A stretch of 64,000 bases of DNA from Glaciecola sp047250385. GTDB lineage: Bacteria > Pseudomonadota > Gammaproteobacteria > Enterobacterales > Alteromonadaceae. Below, one piece after another: positions 54,389 through 62,526 of this stretch (the first letter of the stretch is position 1; each line of letters starts with the position of its first letter). Location of the stretch: positions 62,001 through 126,000 of the forward strand of contig NZ_JBLBVM010000055.1 of the NCBI RefSeq assembly GCF_047250385.1, read 5' to 3'. Both the position numbers and the translations under genes were made by a program. A model generated the notes under the pieces. The model searched no databases, was not told where the DNA came from, and worked only from the letters and a program-made list of their open reading frames with translations.

Positions 54389-57301
54389 ATGATTCGATAT
54401 TTAATAATATTATTTTTTCTTAGCTTTCTAAGCTTGAGCTCGACAGCTCAAGAACTTAGTTCTACCTCTCAAGAAGCACAAGCAACTGAATCACGATTTG
54501 AAGTTGGTGAAGAACTTATTGTTACCGTCAGGATTGGTAAATACAAATTTTCTGAAATATTAATCACCAAAAGTAACACAGGCTATCAAACCGAATTAGA
54601 TGCTTTATTTGAGGTACTTGAGTTCCCGATTGAACAAGTCGGCAGTGGCTACGCTTATGAAGGCTGGTACCTTAAGGACAGCAATCTATTTTTATTGAGT
54701 AATTCTGAAAATTCAAATGAATTTACTGTTCAAACTACTGACAAATCATTTCAACTAAACCAAGACAACTACAGCATAGTCGATGGATTACTTCAGGTTG
54801 AAATTGACGAGGTAGGTAGGTGGTTTGGCATTAGTTTTTCAGTGGATGAAACGAATCAGAGCTTACTTATTTCCGCCGACTATCAATTTCCGTTCGAAGT
54901 GCGTTTAGCCCGCGAGTCCCGAACAATTAGAGATAGAGCTTCTCCATATCCAGTTATGCCCTACAGACGTTCATCAGTAGAATTGTTGTCAGGCCAAGCA
55001 CTAGATATTCAAATAAACTCCAACTTTTCAGAAAATATCAATTCAACAGGCTACAGTGTTCTTGGCTCACGCGACATTGCTTTGCTTGAGACGCGCTTTT
55101 TTGTTGCTGGAAATGATCAAAATGGTTTAACGGATGCTAGGTTTACTGCTGGTCGGTCTTCTCAAGCAAAAGGCTTACTTGGGCCTTTGAATGCAAGTAG
55201 ATTTCAATTTGGCGATGTCACACCAGTTCGCCTCGGCAGTCGAAGTATTTCTGCACAATCTCGTGGTATCTACATTACTAATGGCAGTCTTAATACGATT
55301 AAAGATTTAGAAGTCACATCCTTTTCGGACGCTATATTGCCAGGTTGGGATGTAGAACTCTATAGAAATGGCGTTTTAATCGACAAAGAACTAAATGTTA
55401 TGGATGGAAGGTATGAATTTGATGATGTACCTCTAAATTACGGTCAAAACAGTTTTGAAATAATTCAATATGGTCCTCAAGGACAAGTTATTAGTAACAC
55501 CTATGAAAAATTAATCGATAGCAGCACAAGCTTAGATAAAGAGTGGACTTATGATTTGTCTCTCGTTGATTTAGGTGAAACATTGTTTTCCCAAAGTACA
55601 ATTGCAGAGCCAGAATACACTGGCTATGCGTTAACTGGAGAATACAGTAAAGGTTTATCGAGAGATTTTGGGATTCGCTTTGGCCATTCTACTATTTTTG
55701 GTGATGATTCACTCAATATATTGGCCGTGGGCGGTAACTATCGAGCTAGTGATAGCGTCCTTTTGGGGTTTGATCTTTCTGGTGACACTGATGATGAGTT
55801 TCGTTTCGACATAAACGCGCGAACAGCAATTGGGAAGCATGCAATACGTTTGGCATATCAAGCATATCAGCAGAAACCAGATACGATTTTAGATAATACC
55901 CTTTCGCATCGACTAAGTTTGTTAAATAACGGTCCATTAGTTTCAAGTAAAAGCTTTAGAGCATCTTATCAGAACGTCTTGAGCGCCACTGACAATGGTT
56001 TAGGGACTAAGGTTTATGATTTAAAGAATTCTATAGGATTAAACTTTCTAGGTATGTCGGCCAATCACTCACTGAATTATTCTAAAGTAGAGTCTGCAAA
56101 TAACGCTGTAGATACCTTAACTGGAACTCTTGCGATGCAGCGAAATATTGGGCCTGTGTTTGCTAGAGTACAGGCACTTTATGACGCAACTGAGAGTTTT
56201 GAGCCCACAAATTATTCTGGTCAGTTTAGTATGAACATTGGCGAAAGTATGCGAACTAAATTGACTTTAGACCATTCTGTTATCTCTGATATCGATCGAG
56301 CGACTTTAGACTTCGACTGGTCAAAACGCCAATTTAACCTCGCGACTAGAGTTTCATATGATTCTAATGAAAATTGGTTTGCTAGTCTCTTTGCTCGTTT
56401 TAGTATTGGAGCTGTGCCTACAGCCCTAGATACCTTTAATTCAAATCGTAGTTTAGCGAATTCAGGTAGCTTCGTTATTAGAATATTTGAAGACCAAAAT
56501 GCCAACTTACGTTATGACCCAGGTGAACCTTTACTTGAAGGGGTTAAAGTTGATTCAGTTCAATCCCGTTCTAATGCTGTATCAAATATAAACGGTCTGG
56601 CAACACTAACGTCTTTACAAGATCAGAAAACAACAGACATCATTATTAAGCAAGATAGTTTACCTGACCCATTTATGATCCCCGCTATAGAAGGTATATC
56701 GATTACTCCTAGGGCAGGTTTCATAGATTCAATTGATTATCCAATCCTTCATGGCAGTGAAGTTGACGGCAGTCTGAATATATTGACAGCGGATGGTGAT
56801 GATATTGTTGGTAAATATATCGAGTTAGAGTTAGTGAATTCTTATGGACGGGTTGTAAAGAAAACTAAAACAGAATTTGATGGATATTTTCTGTTCACGG
56901 CCATAAAGCCAGGTAAATATAAATTGCGAGTTGCCGAGGAGTCCATGGAAAGTAATAACCTTTATGATCAGTCGAACAAAACTATTGATCTTAAAAACGG
57001 TGGCATGGTGGTTTCGGACGTGCAAATGTCGATACGACAGAAGAAAAAAACGACAGGGTATTTAGTCTCACTTGGCCAGTTTACTAAGAGTGAGTTTTTA
57101 CATGCATATGCATTGTTAGTAACTAGAAAATACAAAACCCGTTATTTTGAGAAAGTGGCGCCGTTTATTATTGAAAAAGATAACAAACAAACCTTAGCTT
57201 TAGCTTACTTACCAAATATCGAGTTGGCACAATCTGAATGCAAAAAAGCGCAAATGCTTGGTATTAATTGTGAAGTCTCGGCATTTAATAGTTACAAATA
57301 A
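54389..57301 (+). CDS. usher-like outer-membrane protein with C-terminal SPOR domain
   Basis: The 970-residue protein appears to be a divergent fimbrial usher. A signal peptide ends at SSTA (residue 20). An N-terminal periplasmic region to about 190 precedes a long beta-rich part, probably the barrel, which includes the plug-like WDVELYRNGVLIDKEL and YEFDDVPLNYGQNSFEI. Two beta-sandwich regions follow: one SdrD-like (IFEDQNANLRYDPGEPLLEG, about 699-718), the other carboxypeptidase-regulatory-like (about 808-850). A SPOR domain (about 888-970, GYLVSLGQFTKSEFLHAY) closes the chain. SPOR domains bind peptidoglycan lacking stem peptides, and one on an usher is unusual. The ATG at 54389 fits the signal peptide better than a TTG five codons earlier. 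A chaperone gene lies three genes downstream. Confidence 0.75.
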   Translation: MIRYLIILFFLSFLSLSSTAQELSSTSQEAQATESRFEVGEELIVTVRIGKYKFSEILITKSNTGYQTELDALFEVLEFPIEQVGSGYAYEGWYLKDSNLFLLSNSENSNEFTVQTTDKSFQLNQDNYSIVDGLLQVEIDEVGRWFGISFSVDETNQSLLISADYQFPFEVRLARESRTIRDRASPYPVMPYRRSSVELLSGQALDIQINSNFSENINSTGYSVLGSRDIALLETRFFVAGNDQNGLTDARFTAGRSSQAKGLLGPLNASRFQFGDVTPVRLGSRSISAQSRGIYITNGSLNTIKDLEVTSFSDAILPGWDVELYRNGVLIDKELNVMDGRYEFDDVPLNYGQNSFEIIQYGPQGQVISNTYEKLIDSSTSLDKEWTYDLSLVDLGETLFSQSTIAEPEYTGYALTGEYSKGLSRDFGIRFGHSTIFGDDSLNILAVGGNYRASDSVLLGFDLSGDTDDEFRFDINARTAIGKHAIRLAYQAYQQKPDTILDNTLSHRLSLLNNGPLVSSKSFRASYQNVLSATDNGLGTKVYDLKNSIGLNFLGMSANHSLNYSKVESANNAVDTLTGTLAMQRNIGPVFARVQALYDATESFEPTNYSGQFSMNIGESMRTKLTLDHSVISDIDRATLDFDWSKRQFNLATRVSYDSNENWFASLFARFSIGAVPTALDTFNSNRSLANSGSFVIRIFEDQNANLRYDPGEPLLEGVKVDSVQSRSNAVSNINGLATLTSLQDQKTTDIIIKQDSLPDPFMIPAIEGISITPRAGFIDSIDYPILHGSEVDGSLNILTADGDDIVGKYIELELVNSYGRVVKKTKTEFDGYFLFTAIKPGKYKLRVAEESMESNNLYDQSNKTIDLKNGGMVVSDVQMSIRQKKKTTGYLVSLGQFTKSEFLHAYALLVTRKYKTRYFEKVAPFIIEKDNKQTLALAYLPNIELAQSECKKAQMLGINCEVSAFNSYK

Positions 57302-57306
57302 AGAAT

Positions 57307-57322
57307 TGGCATTATAAATGCT
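57307..57322 (+). promoter_or_regulatory. possible second sigma-54 site, before the SPOR lipoprotein gene
   Basis: TGGCATTATAAATGCT has GG at 57308-57309 and GC at 57320-57321 with 10 bases between, and the same -24 block as the usher promoter. The -12 block reads ATGC instead of TTGC. It also contains the small palindrome GCATTATAAATGC, so the match may be accidental. Confidence 0.4.
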
Positions 57323-57385
57323 TGAGTATAGGCATATATCATCGAGCGTTAAAAAATTGGCAGTCAATAAATTGAGGAAAGCACC

Positions 57386-58348
57386 ATGAATATAAGACAC
57401 AGTAAGCTTGCATCCGGAATCGTTATTTCAGCACTCTTGCTTTCAGGTTGCTCCTCTATTAGTGACTTCACCTCAAGTAGCAATGTGAGTAATGATAATG
57501 ATAAATACAATGGCAATCAGGCGACACTAAACGATATGGTCAAACAAATGCAGGAATGGGAAGAGCTAAAACCTGGTCTTATCCGCTTAATTAAACAAGA
57601 GAGTGAGTTAAGCTTCCTACTCAGCGAGCTTGAAAATATGTCGAATGTTCAAACTTTTACTAATGATTACGTCGATATAAGTGGTCGTTCACTGACGGGG
57701 CAACCTAATGTTTCCATGCAGCCGCCAGAACTGAGGGCATTAGCTAAATCATCAGAGGCAAAGCCTGCGCAGTCACAAGAGGTAGAGGTGGCGAGTGCTA
57801 GGCCAATCCAAAGAAATCTGACAAGCAGTAATAAATTTTCCAGCCAATCTGCACCGGTAAGTTCTTCCGTAAACAGAAACCAGATCGTTGGCTATGCATC
57901 CACATCGAGCCCTAACAATGCGCAACCAACAACGTTCAAAAGCAATGCCAATATCGCACAGCGACTCAGCAACAACTCAACTCAAGAGCAAGGAGCTTCG
58001 ATATCGAAATTTCAAGAGACAAGTGTTGCAAATCTAGTTGGAAGCACCGATGAATGTTCGGTTAACTTAAATAGTGTTGGGGACAATGCCATTCACTTAG
58101 TATCTTACAAAAGCAAAAATTATGTTGAAAAAGGTTGGCAGGAGTTAATGAGCAAACATAAGGAAGTACTCTGTGGAAAACAGCCATTAGTTGCAAGTGT
58201 CACAGTAAAGGGCGTTGATTATCAAAGCTTGCGCGTTGGGCCATATATAAACGTATCTGAAGCTCAAAGCGCGTGTAAAAAATTACGTGACTCTGGTCAG
58301 TATTGCGCAGTAACAAAATTCGCGGGCAAAAATATAGAGCAGCTATAA
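57386..58348 (+). CDS. SPOR-domain outer-membrane lipoprotein
   Basis: The 320-residue product has a lipobox (LLLSGC) with Cys22 as the lipidated residue and Ser at the next position, which favours the outer membrane. A helical segment (about 45-90, QMQEWEELKPGLIRLIKQES) is followed by a Ser/Asn/Gln-rich linker of about 120 residues and a C-terminal SPOR domain (about 235-320). It could tie the usher to peptidoglycan, acting in the same periplasmic zone as the SPOR tail of the preceding protein. GAGGAAAG precedes the ATG. Its stop overlaps the next start by one base. I know no named homologue. Confidence 0.78.
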   Translation: MNIRHSKLASGIVISALLLSGCSSISDFTSSSNVSNDNDKYNGNQATLNDMVKQMQEWEELKPGLIRLIKQESELSFLLSELENMSNVQTFTNDYVDISGRSLTGQPNVSMQPPELRALAKSSEAKPAQSQEVEVASARPIQRNLTSSNKFSSQSAPVSSSVNRNQIVGYASTSSPNNAQPTTFKSNANIAQRLSNNSTQEQGASISKFQETSVANLVGSTDECSVNLNSVGDNAIHLVSYKSKNYVEKGWQELMSKHKEVLCGKQPLVASVTVKGVDYQSLRVGPYINVSEAQSACKKLRDSGQYCAVTKFAGKNIEQL

Positions 58349-58815
58349 TGAATTTCATTGTTTGTTTAATCATTGCTGTGAGTATTTCTCTCTTTAGTAC
58401 AAAAATTAAAGCGGATGTTGAAGTTACGCAAGCGCTTAATTTTGGCATTGTGGCTGTTTTAGATAATACTTCAGCGCATACTTATGCAATAGATGAGAGT
58501 GGTAATATTTCGATCTCAGGAGGGTTTGCAATTATTGCACCGGGAAACCCGGGTGCTATTAGACTCAGTAATTATCCTGGGAATATTGAAGTGTTCGTAA
58601 ACGGAGTGGTCATTACAGCAGTACTTAATCCAGGTCAAATTTCTCAAGAATACTTTGTTTTTACATCGGTAAATGTGCCGCCTACGGTGCGTACCAATAG
58701 TTTGGGCGAAGAAGAGTTTACTTTCGGAGGCACGATTCAAACATCAGGCTCTGGCAGTATTCAATTTGTAGATGCTCAGTATGCAGGGCAGTTAAGAATA
58801 GATTTAAATTATTAA
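58348..58815 (+). CDS. DUF4402-like secreted subunit (minor or tip candidate)
   Basis: The 155-residue product has a signal peptide ending at KIKA (residue 22). A beta-rich domain follows, with ALNFGIVAVLDNTSAHTYAI, FAIIAPGNPGAIRLSNYPGN and a C-terminal strand AGQLRIDLNY, the pattern of DUF4402 proteins and of pilus subunits completed by a chaperone. The ATG at 58348 overlaps the stop of the lipoprotein gene and begins exactly at the signal peptide, so translation is probably coupled. It precedes the chaperone gene by 13 bases. It may be a tip or anchor subunit; this is inference from order and size. Confidence 0.72.
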   Translation: MNFIVCLIIAVSISLFSTKIKADVEVTQALNFGIVAVLDNTSAHTYAIDESGNISISGGFAIIAPGNPGAIRLSNYPGNIEVFVNGVVITAVLNPGQISQEYFVFTSVNVPPTVRTNSLGEEEFTFGGTIQTSGSGSIQFVDAQYAGQLRIDLNY

Positions 58816-58828
58816 GAGGTATTAAAAC

Positions 58829-59632
58829 ATGTTGAATAGAGTCACTCAGTTAGCAATGGTAGTTTTATTGTTATGCCCTATTACTCAGGCTTATGCGGAT
58901 TTGTTAATTTCGCCAACTAGAATCGCTTTTGGCGAGAGAGAGCGTGTAAAAGAAGTTCAATTGATAAATACTAGCAATAAACGCAGAACCTATCGTGTTG
59001 AGTTTGTTGAACAGAAAGCAGTGACTGAGGGAGGTTATATTAAACTCACTGAGAGCGAAGCGTCTACTTTTAATATTGCAAGTCCGTTTATTAGGTTTTC
59101 ACCTAGGCAAGTATCCCTTGAACCCGGACAAAGACAAACGATTAAGTTACTAGCACGCCGCAAGTCAGGTATGAACGCACCAGAGTATCGTTCACACTTG
59201 AAATTCACTGTGCTACCTGAAGTCGACGAAAAAGCTAATGAAAACCGAGAGGGTATGTCCTTAAAGTTAGACGTATTCCTAAGTTACACTATTCCTGTTT
59301 TTCTAAGAAACTCGCAACAAGAGCCAAATATAGCTATTAGCAATCTTGAAAGAAGAACACACAAGAACGGCAAACTGATGCTAGATTTAAGAGTTCTGAA
59401 AACAAACCAGCAAAGTGTTGCTGGCAGAATAGTGGCCTATCAGAAAAATGACAGCGGAGAAGAAATTGAAGTTGGTGTTGTAAATGGTGTGAATATTTTT
59501 CATGAATTAAAAGAAAGGAATGTGAGCATCGAATTACAAACCAGCAAGTACATGAGCAATAAACCTATAACGGTAAGGTTTTTAGGTATACAAGAATTTT
59601 TTGGTAAAACACTGGCTGAGCGCAGCATCTAG
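58829..59632 (+). CDS. PapD-like periplasmic pilus chaperone
   Basis: The 267-residue protein has a signal peptide ending at AYA (residue 23) and an immunoglobulin-like N-terminal domain with LLISPTRIAFGERERVKEVQ, FIRFSPRQVSLEPGQRQTIK and YRSHLKFTVLP, typical of the donor-strand chaperones of chaperone-usher pathways. A second beta domain follows. It probably folds and caps both DUF4402-type subunits encoded nearby. AGAGGT precedes the ATG. It is the last gene before a strong terminator. It resembles the archaic or alternate chaperone classes more than FimC/PapD, but class assignment needs alignment. Confidence 0.86.
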   Translation: MLNRVTQLAMVVLLLCPITQAYADLLISPTRIAFGERERVKEVQLINTSNKRRTYRVEFVEQKAVTEGGYIKLTESEASTFNIASPFIRFSPRQVSLEPGQRQTIKLLARRKSGMNAPEYRSHLKFTVLPEVDEKANENREGMSLKLDVFLSYTIPVFLRNSQQEPNIAISNLERRTHKNGKLMLDLRVLKTNQQSVAGRIVAYQKNDSGEEIEVGVVNGVNIFHELKERNVSIELQTSKYMSNKPITVRFLGIQEFFGKTLAERSI

Positions 59633-59653
59633 CTAAAACAGACTAAATAAAAC

Positions 59654-59682
59654 AAAAACCAGCCCAATGGGCTGGTTTTTTT
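59654..59682 (+). terminator. terminator after the chaperone gene
   Basis: A 12-bp stem (AAAAACCAGCCC and its complement) with the loop AAT ends in a T-run. It separates the usher-chaperone operon from the following DUF4402 gene. Confidence 0.92.
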
Positions 59683-59803
59683 ATGTCGAAAGCTCTATCA
59701 GACAACTAAAATAGATGGCTGGATGCTGTGTTAATGGCTCAGAAGGACATAATACTTATCAGCAACCTATTCTTTACCGTATGTTTTTACTGGGACTACA
59801 CAC

Positions 59804-59986
59804 TTTTTTTTAAGTTTTTTAAAAAAAAGATTATAGAAATATTTTGGAGCGCCGATAGATACTTTGAAGGGCAATAATTACCCTAATACAAAACGGCTAA
59901 AGGTAGCTGTTTTGGTTGGACAGAGTTGTCGCGAGTTTTCTTGCGTTACAATGTCAGATTTATTTAAAAACAATCGGAGATATCCC
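59804..59986 (+). other. structured leader region of the DUF4402 gene
   Basis: The 354-base gap before the DUF4402 gene holds the chaperone terminator, then unremarkable sequence, then three potential hairpins. These are a T8/A8 stem at 59803-59829, AGGG/CCCT at 59868-59884, and a 9-bp stem (AAAACGGCT with AGCTGTTTT, one G-U pair) at 59890-59913 around AAAGGT. GGAG at 59975-59978 is the ribosome binding site. I recognise no known riboswitch and no sigma-54 site with correct spacing. Confidence 0.5.
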
Positions 59987-60604
59987 ATGTTTAAACGCAA
60001 TCATTTATCCACAGCAGTACTTGCAGCTACGCTTGCAGTTGGTTCAACGGCAGTAGTGGCTCAAGAAAACGTAACGTCAACAGCAACTGTGACTGTTCAA
60101 AACGCATTTACATTAACTGAAGTCGCAGCCATTAACTTTGGAACATTAAGAGTTTCTCAGGATGCTGTAGCGACTACTACGACTGCGGCTACATATACCG
60201 TTCCAGCTGACGGTTCACCAGCCACTACTAGTAACACAACCGGTGAAGCTGAAATAACTGCTCTAGTCGCAGGTACGCCTGGTCAATATGCCGTAACCAA
60301 CGCTGCACCATTTACTGTTTTGACTATCAGTGATTATGATGTAGGTGGCGTAAGACTTGTCAATGCTAGCGCACCATCAACTGCGCCTGGTTTTACAGTA
60401 CTTTTCGATGACGCTACTACTCAAATTGTTGGCGGTATCAACGATGGTGAAACATTGGACGCAGGTACTACTGACTTACAAACAGACGTAAACGGTGAGG
60501 TCGGCTTTATTTTAGGCGGTGTACTTTCTACAGAGCCAGCTGATATTGACCCATACATCGATGGTTCTTATACGGGTAACTATACTTTAACAGTACAGTA
60601 CTAA
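59987..60604 (+). CDS. DUF4402-like secreted protein, probable major fibre subunit
   Basis: The 205-residue product has a signal peptide ending at AVVA (residue 25) and a Thr/Ala/Val-rich beta domain with AFTLTEVAAINFGTLRVSQD, GFTVLFDDATTQIVGG and a C-terminal strand YTGNYTLTVQY. That last pattern resembles the final strand of chaperone-assembled pilins. The ATG at 59987 was chosen for the signal peptide and the GGAG 8 bases upstream; the frame stays open further upstream but without coding character. The gene has its own transcription unit between two terminators, as expected for a subunit made in excess. No cysteines are present in the mature part. Confidence 0.78.
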   Translation: MFKRNHLSTAVLAATLAVGSTAVVAQENVTSTATVTVQNAFTLTEVAAINFGTLRVSQDAVATTTTAATYTVPADGSPATTSNTTGEAEITALVAGTPGQYAVTNAAPFTVLTISDYDVGGVRLVNASAPSTAPGFTVLFDDATTQIVGGINDGETLDAGTTDLQTDVNGEVGFILGGVLSTEPADIDPYIDGSYTGNYTLTVQY

Positions 60605-60608
60605 AATC

Positions 60609-60630
60609 CGCATTTAAACGTTTAAATGCG
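60609..60630. repeat. 22-bp perfect palindrome
   Basis: An exact palindrome centred on AACGTT begins four bases after the DUF4402 stop. It could be an operator, or an RNA hairpin protecting the 3' end of an abundant transcript. Confidence 0.85.
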
Positions 60631-60646
60631 TTAGCTAGACGTCATT

Positions 60647-60674
60647 AAAAAGCCAGCTTTGAGCTGGCTTTTTT
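60647..60674. terminator. bidirectional terminator between DUF4402 gene and sapF
   Basis: AAAAAGCCAGC pairs with GCTGGCTTTTT around a short loop. It lies between convergent genes and has A- and T-rich flanks for both directions. Confidence 0.9.
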
Positions 60675-60718
60675 ATGTTTACGTTTTTAAGTATTCGTAT
60701 TTATTGATTATTGACCAA

Positions 60719-61513
60719 CTAAAACTGCTCGAAATGCTTATCTACCAAAGTAAAGTGAGAATCAAATAAACGCTTCGTCAATTCATGTTGCGGCTTTTTG
60801 AATACATCTTGGGTTGCCCCAGCTTCAATCACTTTTCCTTTATCTAGAACCATCACTTTGTCGCTAATATGACGCACTATGCCGAGGTTCTGCGAGATAA
60901 ACACAAATGCCATGCCAAGCTCTTGTTGAATGTCCAAGATTAAATTAACCGTTTGAGAGCGTACAGATGGATCTAGGGCAGCAAAGGGTTCGTCTGCCAC
61001 AATCACCTTCGGATCAAGTATCATGGCACGAGCAAGCGATACACGTTGTTGTTGCCCATCTGAAAGCATGTGTCTGTAAAAGTAGTAATGCTCACGCAAC
61101 AAGCCGACTTTTAAGAGTGTTTGTGTAATTTTGACTTTTCGCTCTTCCTCATTTAACTCGGTATTTAATCGTAAGGTTTGATTAAGAATCGCGCCCACAG
61201 TGACTGCTGGATTTAGGCTATATTTACCGTGTTGTAAAATGAGCCTAATATCATGATTTCTAGTTTTCTTATCACTTTGCTCTACTTCTTCACCTTCAAG
61301 AAGAATGCTGCCTTCTTGTGGTTTAATGATCCCAACTAAAGATTTCGCTAAGAGTGTTTTCCCAGAGCCGTTATGACCTGTAAGCGCCAGTGTTTCTCTT
61401 GCATTCAGTTCAAAATTAATTGGCCCAAGAATGAATTCATCCGCGGGTTTGAAAATAGAGCGCTTAACACGGTGGTGATAAATAAGATCTTTTACTTCTA
61501 ATACTGCACTCAT
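60719..61513 (-). CDS. sapF: ABC transporter ATP-binding protein SapF
   Basis: SapF is one of two ATPases of the SapABCDF peptide-type ABC transporter, linked in enterobacteria to antimicrobial peptide resistance and, for SapBCDF, to putrescine export. The 264-residue product has Walker A GHNGSGKTLL, the signature region MLSDGQQQRVSLARAMILDP (a variant of LSGGQ) and Walker B VIVADEPFAALDP. Its ATG overlaps the sapD stop by four bases, and it ends the operon at a bidirectional terminator. Confidence 0.92.
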   Translation of the reverse strand: MSAVLEVKDLIYHHRVKRSIFKPADEFILGPINFELNARETLALTGHNGSGKTLLAKSLVGIIKPQEGSILLEGEEVEQSDKKTRNHDIRLILQHGKYSLNPAVTVGAILNQTLRLNTELNEEERKVKITQTLLKVGLLREHYYFYRHMLSDGQQQRVSLARAMILDPKVIVADEPFAALDPSVRSQTVNLILDIQQELGMAFVFISQNLGIVRHISDKVMVLDKGKVIEAGATQDVFKKPQHELTKRLFDSHFTLVDKHFEQF

Positions 61514-62526
61514 TCTTTACTCCCCGAGTGATTCTTGTCTGGCAAATAAAGAGGGAAATGGCAGCTATATAAATGATGATTCATCGCTTTTTCTTCGGGC
61601 ACTTTTACGCACTCTTTGCGCGCATTTGGACATCTGGGTCCTAAGCGGCAGCCAATAGGAAGATGCTGTAAAGTAGGTATAGTGCCTTCTAGCGCCACTA
61701 AATGAGATTTTGGTGGCAAGTTAATTTGAAAACTAGGTGCGCTATCAAGTAGGGCTTTCGTGTAAGGGTGGAGTGGTCGACTATGCAAATGTTGCACTTT
61801 TCCAGACTCGACGGTTTGACCGCAATAAAGAACCGTCATGGTGTGAGCCATACTCGAAATGGCCAAAAGATCATGGCTAACAAATAAAATCGCCAGTTTT
61901 TTAGTCTCGTTTAGTCCGGAGAGCAAACGCAGGATTTGATTTTTGGTAGTGCTTTCCATACTTCTTGTCGGATCATCGGCGATGAGTAATTCAGGTTCTG
62001 ATACTAATGCCATTGCAATCATGAACTTCTGTGCAATATCAGCGGCTATTTCATGCGGATATCGTTGCATGCAAGCTTCGTGATCCTTTATTCCGACTTT
62101 GTGCATTAGGCCAATTGCAATCTCTCTGCGTTGTTTATTGCGTTGCCAAAACATGCCTTTTTCTAAAAGTTCTTCCGGAATACTCTCTTCAAGTTGCTCA
62201 CGTAATGTAGCCGAAGGATCAAGTGATGATGTTGGGTCTTGGAAAACAACGGCAATTTCTCGGCGCATAATGATACGTCGTTGCTCGTTCGACATGGACA
62301 GTAGGTTTTGACCTTTCCAAGTTAATCTGTCGGCTGTAATAATCCAGTGGTCAGGGACGGCGCCAATAATCGCTCTAACAATTAAACTCTTTCCCGAACC
62401 AGACTCACCTACAAGGGCTCTTATTTCGCCTTTTTCAACAGTTATACTGACTTTATCCAATGCTTTAACAAACTCAGAACCAGTGTCTATTTCAAGGGTT
62501 AGATTTTTCACATCGAGAAGAGGCAT
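61510..62526 (-). CDS. sapD: ABC transporter ATP-binding protein SapD
   Basis: SapD is the second ATPase of the Sap transporter; in E. coli it also supports Trk potassium uptake. The 338-residue product has Walker A GESGSGKSLI, a Walker B LLIADDPTRSM, and a C-terminal oligopeptide-transporter-type domain with the cysteines of GCRLGPRCPNARKEC. The usual signature motif LSGGQ is replaced by a divergent stretch (YPHEIAADIAQKFMIAMAL), so this subunit may be catalytically weak, as in other asymmetric ABC pairs. It overlaps sapC by one base. Confidence 0.92.
   Translation of the reverse strand: MPLLDVKNLTLEIDTGSEFVKALDKVSITVEKGEIRALVGESGSGKSLIVRAIIGAVPDHWIITADRLTWKGQNLLSMSNEQRRIIMRREIAVVFQDPTSSLDPSATLREQLEESIPEELLEKGMFWQRNKQRREIAIGLMHKVGIKDHEACMQRYPHEIAADIAQKFMIAMALVSEPELLIADDPTRSMESTTKNQILRLLSGLNETKKLAILFVSHDLLAISSMAHTMTVLYCGQTVESGKVQHLHSRPLHPYTKALLDSAPSFQINLPPKSHLVALEGTIPTLQHLPIGCRLGPRCPNARKECVKVPEEKAMNHHLYSCHFPLYLPDKNHSGSKE

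Noticed and set aside
58303..58347. Upstream start of the small DUF4402-like protein
   Set aside because: The extra 15 residues overlap the lipoprotein gene and precede the signal peptide. The ATG at 58348 is coupled to the upstream stop.
59868..59930. Cyclic-di-GMP (GEMM) riboswitch before the DUF4402 gene
   Set aside because: AGGGCAA and GGTAGC fragments recall the class, but the conserved GACGCAAAGCC core is absent and the hairpins do not fit the fold.
59916..59932. Sigma-54 site TTGGAC...GTCGC before the DUF4402 gene
   Set aside because: GG and GC are separated by 11 bases instead of 10, a spacing that sigma-54 promoters do not tolerate well, and the -12 block is poor.
59864..59986. 41-residue upstream extension of the DUF4402 protein
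   Set aside because: The signal peptide begins at the ATG at 59987, which has GGAG at correct spacing. The upstream part lies in a structured leader and lacks coding character.
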